A DNA stretch of 64,000 nt. It comes from Ananas comosus. Lineage: Eukaryota; Streptophyta; Magnoliopsida; Poales; Bromeliaceae. Below, piece by piece: positions 24,159 through 36,642 of the stretch (the stretch's first letter is position 1; every line of letters starts with the position of its first letter). A program made the position numbers and the translations under genes. Below the pieces are notes generated by a model, which ran no database searches, had not been told where the DNA came from, and saw only the letters and a program-made list of their open reading frames with translations. The stretch lies in contig NC_033635.1 of NCBI RefSeq assembly GCF_001540865.1, positions 8,316,661-8,380,660 on the forward strand, written 5' to 3'.

Positions 24159-26801
24159 TGTGACGAACTGGACCTTTGCAAATTGCAAGGTTCGAGTGTT
24201 TGGATGTATTTCGAGCTTTTCCACACTTGGTGGAGGGTTGTAGAGTGTTTTCCGACCTAAAAAGTTCGAAAACCTTAGTTCGGGATGAGTCCTGAGAGTT
24301 TTTACTCTCGGGGACCGGTCCCTGATATGAGAGACCGGTCCCCCCAGTGAACAGTGTGCGCAGCCGGCAAGGCAACCGGTCTCGCGCAGGGAGAGACCGG
24401 TTCCCGAACGTTGGTTTTTCAGGTTCGCAGCGAGAGACCGGTCCCTGCTGGGGAGAGACCGGTCCCTCTAGGCGAAAACTGCCCAGACCGGGCTGATGTA
24501 ATCCTGTTTTTTTGAGGGGCCTCTTGGGATTTTGTTACATTAGAGGGTCTATATGACCCATCCACTCTCTCCTCTCCCCATTTCTCTTCTCTCAACCCTC
24601 TCTACACCCTTGATAGAGAAGAAGAAGAAGGAGTAAAGAGGAAGGAGGAGAAGAAGAGGAAGATCTAGCTTTGGGCTTGGCAGCATTTTTGCCTTCTTCC
24701 TCTTCCACCTTGTTGTGCTTAAAGGCTTGGACTTGGAGCTTGCAAAGGAGAAGATCTTCACACCTTTGAGCTTGATTGGACTTCTAAGGAGGTTTGTGGC
24801 TCCTTTCCCTCCTCTTAGATCTTGTTTTGATAGTTTTTGTAGATGAAACCCTAGAAATGAGATTTAGGTTGATTTTGGGGCTTTTTGATCTAGGGCTTTT
24901 GAGGCTAGATTAATTGGTTTAGAACCTTCCTTGGGGCTTGGATTGGAAGGTTTCTAGCTCTCTTGGAGCTTTTGGAAGAGATTTCTTCTCTTGAGGTGAG
25001 TTTTTGGCCCTTTTTGCTTCTAGGTTAATGTTTGAATCTATGGTTGGTCGTGATGCCCTCCGTATCTCTTCGCTGATCACTTTTAGGGTCTTTGAGACTG
25101 CGTGGACATCGTTCGGCGAATCGAAGGAGCACGCGAACGGTTCGGTGGGTTTGACCTAGCCACACAATGAGAAATTCTCAATTGTGATGAATTAAGTATC
25201 GTCAATTGAAAAAGCATGCATAATCATGTTAGAATATATTTATTGTGATTTTGGGATGCTTAATATGCCTATGGTTATGTGTAATGAAAGTTCGGACCTC
25301 ACTATAGTAGAGAACTAGCATGTGGTACTCGCATTATGTTTGGCATCCTATTGAGACTTGGAATCATAAATCCTATTGTGAAAATGAGCATCTTTTTGCA
25401 TGCATTTAAAGTTATTACCTATAAATGAGCTTAAAGGTTCTTGGTAAGCCATAAAGAGGCATCGGGACTTGTGCTATTGTGAAATAATTGGGCTAAATGT
25501 ATGAAGGGGCATCGAGCTCGGGTCATGTGAACCTAGGGGATAGTGCCCATTGAGAGAGTTATATACTTGTCATTAAATGTCTAAGTGTCATAAAGGGCAC
25601 AAGACTTAGTAGTATTGGAACTTCATGTTGTGATTTAACTAAGATCTTCGGGATGCCTAGTGACTATACCATTTAGAGACATGAGGACTGGACACTTGAG
25701 ACTTGGACTATGCTTGCTTGCCATTTGTGCTCATATTCGCACATGCTTGTGAGGGTCGCTCTCTACAAGCCGCACTCCGGAGTTAGCCTACGCACTTCGT
25801 TCGCGCGTGCGGTATGAGAAGCCTACGGGTCCGAGTGGGATCAGACACATTGCCAAGAGTAAGGAATGTCGGCATACCACAGGCACTTAGGCGGCCGAAG
25901 CTGTGACTACCTTTGGTAGGTCCTTAATTGGAAATGAATCTGATCAGCCGGTGTGAGTTTATTATGATCACTACTAGACACGAGAGTAATAGTAGGATTA
26001 TGTGGGATTACTTCTAGTATAGTTGTGGACATTTTGGGTAATCATACATAACATGTAGTATGCTAGAGAGTTGTTATATTGCATCCTTATATGCACTAGT
26101 AGTCATGACAAAGTAGTCACTTTCATATCTGTATAAATTGAATCATAATATACTTTGAACTGTAGATAATATATTATCCATGAACGAAGATAAGTCGCAA
26201 ATTTGAATCCATGTTATTGGCAATCGAGCTTAGCATCTTAATTAATGTCTTTCTTTATATGTCAATTTATTCGTTCTGAGATTCGTAGACTCACCCTTCT
26301 TCTTTGGCCTAAGTGTGTGCAATGAGCGAGGTCATAATTGCCCACTTGGGAACTATAAAATTATAGTTCTCACGCCTCTTTCTCGATGCTTTTCAAAGCT
26401 TCACGAGGGAGAGGCCAGGGATACGTGAAAAGAGGTTCAGCCTCGGTAGCGTTTACCTGAGGGATCGTTCGATATAGGTGGTCTACCTCCCGTTGTTTTC
26501 TTTTTGTGAGAGTGTGAGATTGTACCCGTATATGTATAGAGACACATTTTGTACTAGAAGACAGTTGTGTAACTACTTTATTGATTTCTTTTATTGTCCT
26601 AGCTTTATTACTTATACTTTGGTGTAGATGTTGACTTTACGTCGCTCTGATATCAATTAGTTTGCTAGTTTTATTTCACCTTCTCTATGTATTCTTTTAC
26701 TTGTTTACTTCCGCTTTTATTGTAGACGCCTTATATGTGTAGACATATGACGGGTCTGGGCACGCTACCGGGAGGGCCTTCGCCGGTCCCGGGGCGTGAC
26801 A
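24159..26801 (+). repeat. 5' LTR of element C (2643 bp)
   Basis: It starts TGTGACGAACTGGACC and ends CCCGGGGCGTGACA, directly before the primer site. A noisy second copy of most of it lies at 34103-36642. Confidence 0.9.
24314..24554 (+). promoter_or_regulatory. ACCGGT motif cluster and TATA-like box in LTR C
   Basis: Six ACCGGT cores lie at 24314, 24334, 24375, 24396, 24437 and 24458, mostly inside GAGACCGGTCCC or its complement. A CTATAT box at 24549-24554 follows 85-240 bp downstream. A leader of CT-rich then GAAGAAG-rich sequence comes next. A promoter/enhancer role is inferred from layout. Confidence 0.55.
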
Positions 26802-26809
26802 GATTAATT

Positions 26810-26822
26810 TGGTATCAGAGCC
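26810..26822 (+). other. Primer binding site of element C
   Basis: TGGTATCAGAGCC lies 8 bp after the LTR, identical to the site in element A (tRNA-iMet type). Confidence 0.9.
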
Positions 26823-27140
26823 TAGGGTTGAGTCTTAGTGGACCTAGCGAACCTTAGGCCGGTTGGACTATAGGAATTAGGCTCGTGAGAGACGAGGTCT
26901 AATTGACTTGTGAGCGAAAGTATTATGATTGAGTTTATGACAACTCTAAAAAGTTAGGGTTTGATCGGAGTGTATGGCTTCTAACTTCGCGGAGGGTTAC
27001 GTTGGCGGCCGACAACGTAACATCGGGAGTTAGTAGTGAAGGACACTTCCTTACTTTCGCATGATTTGGGGTTTTATCTTTTTGAGCGGGGATGCGACAG
27101 CGTGGGTTACTAACTTGCGCTTTTATGCTTTGTAGTGACG

Positions 27141-28818
27141 ATGCCGATTACACGCTCCCAGTCTGCCGGGGCGGATGATGCGGCACATCCCGAGGGGGTC
27201 GAGACCTCCGCTACTTCCGGATCTAGTAAGGTCCGTGACCTGAGGGCCCAGCTTGCGGTTCTCACTGATTTGTTGGCGCAGCAGACGGCGGCGGCGCAGC
27301 AGACGGCGGCGGCGCAGCGATAGGCTGAGGTGGCTCAGCGGCAGGAGGCGCGGATGAAGCATCTTGAAGACCTCCTACTTCAGCAGGCGGCAGCTTCTAG
27401 GGAGACCTAGGGTCCCACGCCGCCAGCACCCGTGGTGGACGTCGCACCGAGGGCGCAGTCCCCCGCGCCCAGTTCCTCACGTGCGGCACCGGCGACCGCA
27501 CCTCGGGAGGAGGTGGCTGCGGCACTACCAGTTCAGAGACCAGCGACGGGGGCGGCATTCCCCATGATGGCTGAGGGAGCCGAGCGGGATCGGCTCATGG
27601 ATCGCCTCAGCGAGTTTAGGAGGTGCAGCCTGAGGACGTTTGATGGCGAGAACGTCGACCACTGGATTGTTGAGAAGTGGTTGCTGCACATGGAGAAGCT
27701 GTTTCGAGATACCTTCGTGGAGGAGAGGGACAGAGTTTGGCTCGCCACTCACTTTCTGGACGGCGAGGCCTATCGTTGGTGGTTGGATATCCAGGACAAC
27801 CCCAACACCGATTTGGCGGCAATTACTTGGACACGATTCAAGGAGCTTCTACTCACGCACCACTTTCCTACCAGCGTCAAGAAGAAGATGGAGCAGGATT
27901 TGCACAGCTTGCGCCAGGATGAGCGGTCAGTGGCTGAGTACGAGAGGGAGTTCTCCCGGATACTACACTGTGTACCGTTTGTTGTGAGGGACGACGAGGA
28001 CAAGGCCCGCATCTTTGAGCGCGGTTTGCGGCCTTCTATCTTCCGGTTGGTACAGTCTTCCAACCTCCAGACCTACCGGGAGGTTGTGGATCGAGCTTTG
28101 ATAGTGGAGGTAGGAGCGGCGGATCTGCAGGAGCGTCGCGAGAGCTTGGAGAAAGGGAAGGGCAAGAGGCCCGCGGCTGAGGGTGCGAGTCAGACGCACT
28201 CACGGAGGCCGCCGAGGCATCCCAGGAGTAAAAGCCAGTGGCGAGGACGCGGCCCGTCTACCCAGCGAGGAGGACCCGATCGTCGCCAGGCCCCCCGCTA
28301 CGTGATCTATGGCGGTCCTCATTACCCGCGGCAGTGTTCACGCGGCCGGGGCAGGTGCTTCTTGTGTCGCCAGGAGTGCCACTTCCAGTCGGACTGCCCG
28401 AGGAGTCCATTGTCAGCGCCATCTGCGGCATCTGCGCCAGCATCGCCAGGTCCCAGCCAGAGGACATCTTCTGCGCATCACCAGGCAGGACCGCCGCCAT
28501 TTCTGCGACAGGCGGAGGGGTCACGACAGGCCCCGAGCGGGCGCATGTACGCGGCCCAGACTGAGGAGGCAGCGGCAGCCGAGAATGTGGTCGCAGGTAT
28601 CATTTTACTTTATGGTATTCGAGCTAGAGCTTTGTTTGATACCGGTGCATCGCATTCATTCATTGACCGGCTGTTTGCCGAGTTGCATGGCATCCTACTT
28701 GCATCCTTGTTGCATCCAGGACGAGTTACTGTACCCGATCACTCTTTGGATATTCGAGAGTTTTGCCCCAGTTGCCCTATTCGGGTTGGAGATTGGATCA
28801 TGCCCGTGGACTTGTTAG
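27141..28818 (+). pseudogene. Gag and start of protease of element C (two in-frame TAG stops, 3' truncated)
   Basis: The ATG at 27141 (MPITRSQ...) opens a frame that runs through TAG stops at 27321-27323 and 27408-27410 to the break at 28818. Both stops fit CAG-to-TAG changes. The N-terminus has a Gln/Ala repeat (LAQQTAAAQQTAAAQ) followed by the Retrotrans_gag core (FDGENVDHWIVEKWLLHMEK, EAYRWW) at about 27640-28000. A basic linker and zinc knuckle CFLCRQECHFQSDC (28356-28398) come next. The protease site [10 protein letters not shown] is near 28639. The frame then switches from VDLLG to unrelated LTR B sequence. Apart from the two stops this is the best-preserved Gag in the window. Gag would form the particle shell and the knuckle would bind RNA. 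Confidence 0.9.
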
Positions 28819-31800
28819 GCGAACCGAGCCCACCGCGACTCCCAACGCGGCCAATAAGTCCGAAACAGCACAAACGACCCTGTAAAAATAACACTCGGCG
28901 TAACCAGCACGAGCGTAAATGTATTAATACGCTGGAGTACTCGTCTCGAGGATGCTGCGACAGTACAAATTTTATAACCTCCTAGAGCTAAGATTAGGCA
29001 GTGTTAAAAAAACAGTGACAGGTCCAAATCGCAGGTTTTCTCCTAATCAAATCGAAGTCCAATAGGTATAACTACTCAATTTATTACAACATGCTGCCCA
29101 AATTCAGATTGCAGTCTACACTAAAATGCTATGAATTCGAGCTAGAATAGACCTATACCAAAATCGAAATTATATCATGTGATCTGATTAAATTTAGGAG
29201 TGCCAAAAACGACTGTAACTCACCTCAAGAGCTAGCTTTCTGGCAGCGAAACGACCATCGAACCAAGTGATCCCTGCTGGGATCAACTGGAACGCTGCCA
29301 AGTCTAGCACTTCGCACTAAATCACAAGCGCTCTACGATCAAATCCACCAATTCAAGTCAAATTTCGGCAGCAACAGAGTAGAAAACGGGATTCACCAAG
29401 CTAACTTCACGCCAATCTGGCAAGTAAGGGCTTCGTGGATTCCTTCTCCAAGTCTTCGAATCAAACGAACGCAAGTTCGTCGGCAATCCCCGATGCTTAC
29501 CTACGTCGGTACTAAGCGTGAAATACTAACAGTCGATGGATTGATTTCACAACAACATCACTTTAGAGTTTGAAGTAGTAAGATACTGCCCAAAACATGG
29601 AAAATGCTGGAATTACCCACCTCTACAAACGCCAAGCACGGTGCGACTGAAAAAACGGCGAAAACCCTACGGCTCGCTAGAGCCGGCCTCCTCGCGCTAG
29701 CCCCGGCGTAAACCACGTGCCTCAAGCTACGGCTCCCGCGCAATCTGTCGGCGATGAATTCTTCCAAACCGAGCTCACTTGCTTAATCGAGACTAGAGAG
29801 AGAGAGGAGAAGAGAGAGACAACAAGAACTCTCTCTCTCATCAGCTCAGCACAAGCCTATATAGAGAGGGAGAGAAGGTGTGATACAACGAGGGAGGGAA
29901 TTACACAAAACAGGTCTCTAACCTACGCCCTTGCCGGTACATGGCTCCTGTAGCCGGTACAAGACCAACTTCGAAGAGCGGCCTAAACCAGTGCGCGCCG
30001 GTTGTACCGTAACGCGTGCTTGTTTTGTACTGGTACGCAAGCAAGAGAAATGCTGCTGTTTTGCCGATTTCTTGCTATAATGTTGTCCTCGCGTTGTACG
30101 GAGTTGTTTGGTCTATGTGACGCTAACACATGTTCGCGAACTCGAGGTTGTCCCGACACTGCTCTCAGACTGCCGACAAGCCACCACAACAGAACACCAG
30201 GGATGCTACATCCTCCCCTCTACAAAAAATTTCGTTCCGCGAAACTGAACGTACCTCTGCTCAAGCATCAAACATAATGGGATAGGCTCCCGTCATCATT
30301 CGCTCAGGCTCCCAGAAGTCTGCCTGCCGCTCCTGCATAGATTACTCCAGTTTTTTCTGCAACTTTCAAAATACGGGATGACGCGATGCGCAATTCTTTC
30401 GTCTCTCGAGCAAAAATCCGCAACGGTCGCTCCTCTATCTCAGATCCTCACTAATCCAGTTGGAGTGAAGTCGATCACGTGAGTGGGATGAAAACGTATC
30501 TCCTCTAATGCTGAAGACGTGGAAAACATGCGTGGAATGCCAGCAAGTCGCGGGGTAGAGCTATCTCTGTATCAATCGGTCCGATAAGCTCCAAACTGCG
30601 TATCCGTCATGGACGACGAGACTTTGAGAAAACATGATCTCCAACCCTGAAAACTCCAAGTCTCGTCTCCTGGTATCAGGCGTAGCTACTGCTGTCGCTC
30701 TGTGCTGTCAAATAGGTGTCGTCGACGATTCTCACTTCTTCTCAGCCTCAAGTAGAATCTGCCAGCTCCAAGTGTCTCCGCCTCACGCACATCGCTCAAA
30801 CGGGGGATCGACATCCGCGTCCATACAACGCCTCCAAACGTAGCCATCTGAATGCTCGTATTGATAGCTCGTTCTTGCTTGTACCAAACTCAAACCAGTC
30901 TCAGTAAAACATGTCGAATACACCCTCCTTCCAAAATCCAGGACGTATGCCCTTAGCATGTCCTCTAGAGTTGTATGGTCCACTCTGATGACCATTTTGT
31001 CTGTGGTGGAACGTCTGTGCTAATTGCAGCTGAGCTGCCCAAGGCGTCCTGAAGCATCCTCCAAAAACTGGGATACAACCTCGGTTCTGTCTGACACCAA
31101 TCGCATGGCACGCCGTGTAGCCTAACGATCTCAATGCAAGTGATAAGCTCACGAGTCCTCTTTTGGGCCAGTAGTCTGAACCGGTAGAAGTGAGCAGACT
31201 TGTCAGTCTGTCCACTATACCAAATCGCGGTCGTAGCCATGCCTGTGCTCTCGGCAATCAACGACAAAAGTCCATAGTGAATGTACTCCGCACTTCCACT
31301 CTGGCACTGGCAGACTCTGAGCTTGCAGCCAGGCAGCCTGATCTCGGCCTTCACATCTTTGGCAAAGTCAAACACTGAGCCACAAATCTGCCAATGTCCT
31401 TCTTCAATTCCAGGCCAGAACCGTGCCTTTAGGATCATTACTACAATTGGTTCACCGCCAGGTGAACCGTACTAAGGAGACAATGTAGCCTTTCTCAGAA
31501 TGTCTGCTCGGATCTCCGATCCACAGGACAGGATTCAGTACGTAGTATCCCCATACTTCGAAAGCAAAAAACCTCAGCCTGCCCCTGTCTAGCTGCTCTC
31601 ATAATCCTCAACAAGTCGGATCTCCACTTCTATTTCTCCTCGATCCTATCCATCAGAGTGGCTGCAAACTCAGAGATGTCAGCCTCGCCGTAGACCAGAG
31701 GGTATCTTATCGTCGAGTCCACAGCCGCTGTATGCTGCCTCGAGTAGGGGTCTCTTGCTCAGTGATCCTAAACTCAGTGCTCTGCACGACTCCTGCTCAA

Positions 31801-34800
31801 CCTCATCAGCCACAGACATTCGCCTTGCCAAGGCTGATACTGAAATACTTAAATATCATAGTCGCTTCAATAACTCCAACCACTAGCGTGCCTCAGGTTC
31901 AGCTCCACTACTGTGTGAACAGATATATTTGAGACTTTTATGATTCGGGTGAGGACCTCGCAATGCTCGCGCGTACAATAATGCCGCCAGAGCTCAAAGC
32001 AAAACACTGTGGCAAAGCTCTATCAGTCTTTGTAAGGTAATTCTCTCATAATCGCTTTAACTGTTGTCTGGGCCGTGAAGCATAAACAATCACCCTAACC
32101 AGCTGCATCAGTACCAACCAAGTCCACTTGGGATGCATCACTGAGATCAGAATCCATCCCCCATCACTGGAAGGGCAAGATAGGATCGACGTCAACCTCA
32201 AGTCTCAACATCGTCAAAGCTCCTTGACAGTCGTCGCTCTCGCCAAAACGAATCTCCTTCCGCGTCAAGCGTGTGAGGGGTGTGGAAAGCTTCGCAAAAG
32301 CGCTTCCACAAACCGAGTAATATCCTACCATGTCCCAGGAAGCTCCGTACCTCAGTCACCGTCAGTCGTCTAACGGCAACTCTCGAAATTGCCTCATCTT
32401 CTTCGGGTCCACTGCTACGCTCAGCTGAAAATCACGTGGCCCAACGAAAGGCAACTCCGCATAGCAGAACTCGTACTTTCTTCTAACTTGCATATACAAC
32501 TTCTTTTCAGCTCGCAGAGTATAGCCACAATGCCAAGTTCTCCTCATTGTCGGCATCACTCCGGAGTTAAATCATGTTGGGATATCGGTCGATGGAAGCA
32601 CCAGCAAAGCCTATCCAAGACGGCTTTGACACTCTGGTCATACAAATCCATGAAATCGCTGCAGGGGCATTCGTCAATGCCAAAGCAATCAACCGGACTA
32701 ATAATGCCGTACGAGTCCTGAAAAGCCGTTTTGGGAACATCCTCTTCGCCTCCCCTCACTGGGGGTAACTGAACTGGGAGATCTATTTTCGAGAAGAACA
32801 TAAGATCCCATGCAGCTGATCAAACAAATCATAAATGCGCGGCAAGATACTTATTCTTGATGTCACTTTATTCAGCTTTCCGGTAACCCCCATCAGCCTA
32901 AGTGAACATCCTTCTTCTTCACAAAGAACACCGGCGCTCCCCAGGCGACACACTGGCCTCACAAACCGTCTAATCCATCAATCCTGCAGCTGCCAACCTT
33001 TAGCTCGCCTCAGCTCTGGCCGGCGCAATCACGATAAGGTACCTTCGAAGAATGGTGCAGTTCCAGGACTACATCAATATCATCAAACTCAATCTGCCCT
33101 CTCACGGCGCAAGATGTCAACTCAGGAGAAAAACATCCGGAAACTCACGGACTACAGAGGATATCCTCGAGTTCCGGGCCCGGCCGTATACCGTCACAAT
33201 GCGCTAGAAAGCGATACACCCACTGCTCAGCATCTGTCGAGCCTCGCCGAAGATATCCAGGTGCAAACAGCCGTAAACTCTCTGCAGGCCTCTGAAGTGA
33301 ACTCCTCCTGGCCTGGCTCGCGGAACGTCACCGTGCGTCGTCCACAGAGTCGATCGTAGCGAGTACGCGCCAGCGCAATCCACACGAGCGCACTCGACGT
33401 CGAAGTCCTGCAGCTGCCCTAACACCAATAGGTCTGCGGGCATAAATCCACGAGCTAGCTGCATCGGACAGACTCAACAATCACTCCACAATCTGCAAAA
33501 CATGGTCTGGGATCTGCACCTCTCGTGCACTGAGACAACGCTCCTAACTCTAAGACGCATGTACTGTGCAAATACTCGCTACCAAAGGAATGCGATGCAC
33601 CGGTATCATACAGAGTGCGAATTAATGCCAGAAATAAAGTGATACCTGCCCAATCGGTCGGCTGCTGTATGGTCCTCTACACCTCCAGCTGGCGTAGACC
33701 TGCAACTCGGAGGCGCTGTTGTCGCCGCCTCACATCGACGCGACACAGACGATCTGTCTTCCTGGCGTAACTCGGTGCTGCTGCGTAAACTGCTGTGGTG
33801 CTGTGTGCTTAAGCTGATAATGGTGCTAAGATGCTGCTCGGGCAAGCTGGCCCCGATGTGTCCGGCTGACACACCCGTAAACACCTGCCCTCTGTGCTGC
33901 TCACCATACTAGCCGGGGGCAGTGTGGTCCCCCGCAGGATCACACCTGTGGCTCCTCTGAGTCGCCTGCTGGACGGATCCCCCTTAGAACCTGACGCCCG
34001 AAGAGCCGCGACCTAAGAACGTCTCGTGAAAGGTTCGGTGGGACGTCTGCAAGCTATCCACTGGCCTTCGTCATCTGAAAAGGGCGCTCCTATCCTGACT
34101 CGTGTGACGAACTGGACGCTTTGCAAATGTGCAAAGGTTCGAGTGTTTGATGTATATTCGAGCATTTTGCCACACTTGGTGGAAGGGTTGTAGAGTTGTT
34201 CCGACCTAAAAAGTTTCGAAAACCTTAGTTCGGGTAATGATCCTGAAAGAGTTATTTACTTCTCGAGGGACCCGGTCCCTGATATGAGAGACCGGTCCCC
34301 CCAGTGTAAACAGTGTGCGCAGCCCAGGCAAGGCAACCGGTCTCAGCGCAGGGAGAGACCGGTTCCCGAACGTTGGTTTTTCAGGGTTCGACGAGAGAAC
34401 GGTCCTGCTGGGGAGAGACCCGGTCCTCTTAGGCGAAAACTGCCCAGACCGGGCTGATGTAATCTGTTTTTTTGCAGGGCCTCTTGGATTTGTTAGCAAT
34501 TTAAGAGGGTCTATATTGACCCATCCACTCTCTCTTCTCCATTTCTCTCTCTCAAGCCCTCTCGTACACCTTGATAAGAGAAGAAGAAGAAGGAGTAAAG
34601 AGGAAGGAGGAGAAGAAGAGGAAGATCACTGGGCTTGGCACATTTTTGCCTTCTTCTCTTCCACCTTGTTGATGCTTTATAAGGCTTGACTTGGAGCTTG
34701 CAAAGGCAGAAGATCTTCACACCTTTGAGCTTGATTGGAAGCTTCTAAGGAGTTTGTGGCTCCTTTCCCTCCTCTTAGATCTTGTTTTGATAGTTTTTGT

Positions 34801-36642
34801 AGATGAAACCTAGAATGAGATTTAGTTGATTTTGGGGCTTTTTGATCTCAGGGCTTTTGAGCTAGATTAATGGTTTAGAACCTTCCTTGGGCTTGATGGA
34901 AAGGTTTCTAGCTCTCTTGGAGCTTTTGGAAGAGATTTTCTTCTCTTGAGGTGAGTTTTTGCCCTTTTGGCTCTCTAGGTTAATGTTGAATCTATGGTTG
35001 GTCGGACCTCGTATCTCTTCGCTTGATCACTTAGGGTCTTTGAGACTGCGTGGACTCGTTCGGCGAATCGAAGGAGCACGCCGAACGGTTTCGGTGGGTT
35101 GACTAGCCACACAATGAGAAAATTCTCATTGTGATGATTAAGTATCGTCATTGAAAAAGCCATGCAAATCCATGGTTAGAATATATTTATTGTGCATTTT
35201 TGGGATGCTTAATATGCTATGTTATGTGTAATGAAAGTGGACTCACTATAGTAGAGAACTAGCATGTGTACTCGCATTATGTTTTGGCCATCTATTGAGA
35301 CTTGGAATCAATAAATCCTATTGTGAATAATGAGCATCTTTTTGCATGCATTTAAAGTTATTACCTATAAATGAAAGCTTAAAGGTTCTTGTAAAGCATA
35401 AAGAGGCCGGGACTTGTGGTCTATTAGTGAATAATGGCTAAATGTAAATGAAGGGGCATCGAGCTGGTATCGTGAACCTAGGGATAGGCCATTGAGAGAG
35501 TTATATACTTGTCATAAATTCTAAGTTCATAAAGGGCACAAGACTGTAGTAGTATTGGAACTTCATGTTGGATTTAACTAAGATCTTCGGGATGCCTAGT
35601 GACTATACCATTTGAGACGATGAGGATAGGACACTTGAGACTTGGACTATGCTTGCTTGCATTGTGCTCATATCGCACATGTTGTGAGGGTGCTCTCTAC
35701 AAGCCGGCACTCTCGGAGTTAGCGTACGCACTTCGGTCGCGTCGTGCGGTATGAGAAGCCTACGGGTCGAGTGGGATCAGACACATTGCAAAGTAGGAAA
35801 TGTCGGGCATACCACAGGCACTTAGGCGGCACAAGCTGACTACTTGGTAGGTCCTTAATTGGAATGGAATCGGATCAGCGGTGTTGAGTTTATTATGATC
35901 ACTACTAGACACGAGAGTAATAGTAGGATTATTGGGACTTTACTTCTAGTATAGTTTGGACATTTGGGTAATTCATACATAACATGTAGTATGCTAGGAG
36001 AGTTGTTTATTGCATCCTTATATCACTGTAGTCATGACAAAGTAGACTTTCATATCTGTATATAAGTGAATCATAATATTACTTATGAATTGTAGATACA
36101 ATATATATCCATGAACAAGATAAGTCGCAAATTATGAATCCATGTTTATTGGCAATCGAGCTAGCATCTTAAGTATGCTTTCTTTATATGTCAATTTATT
36201 CGTTACTATTGATTCGTAGACTCACCTTTTCTTTGGCCTAAGTGGTGCAATGAGCTGAGGTCATAATTGCCCACTTGGGAACTATAAAAATTATAGCTCA
36301 CGCCCTCTTTCTCGATGCTTTTCAAAGCCTTCCACGGCAGGGAGAGGCTCAGGGATACGGAAAAGGGTTCGCCTCGCTAGCGTTTAACCTCGAGGGATCG
36401 TTCGATTAGGTGGTGCTAGCCTCTCGTGTTTTCTTTTTGTGAGACGTTTGTAGATTGTACAACCGTATATGTTACGAGACACCATTTTTGTACTAGAAGA
36501 CAGTTGTTGTAACTACTTGTATGATTTCTTTTATTGTCTAGCTTTACCTTATTTACTGTGGTGATAGAATGTTGACTTTACTCGCTCTGATATCAATTAG
36601 TTGCTAGTTATTTCACCTTCTCTATTTATTCTTTTACTTGTT
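28819..36642. other. Noisy second copy of 18968-26712, probable misassembled uncorrected long read
   Basis: The stretch follows 18968-26712 in order: LTR B part to ~30210, then minus-strand pol of B, then LTR C from 34103. It differs by very frequent 1-2 base insertions and deletions. Long frames of the first copy (511 and 412 codons) fall apart; the longest here is 157 codons. At sites that separate the two B LTRs it carries the 18-20 kb alleles (for example CGAGCCCACC, not CGGGCCTACC). Both junctions are abrupt: mid-protease of C at 28818 and exactly at the LTR B end at 36642. It should not be annotated as independent genes. Confidence 0.8.

Larger units (their letters stand above)
24159..28818 (+). 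mobile_element. Element C: 5' part of a Ty3/gypsy element inserted in gag of element B
   Basis: It comprises LTR (24159-26801), primer site and gag-protease, all plus strand. It breaks off abruptly at 28818 inside the protease region, where the noisy duplicate begins. No RT, integrase or 3' LTR of C follows, so the remainder is missing from this assembly or lost. Its LTR is related to the fragment at 1-97. Confidence 0.85.

Noticed and set aside
30001..34112. Second set of gag-pol pseudogenes in the noisy duplicate
   Set aside because: It copies 20365-24158 with error-like indels. Annotating it would count one locus twice.
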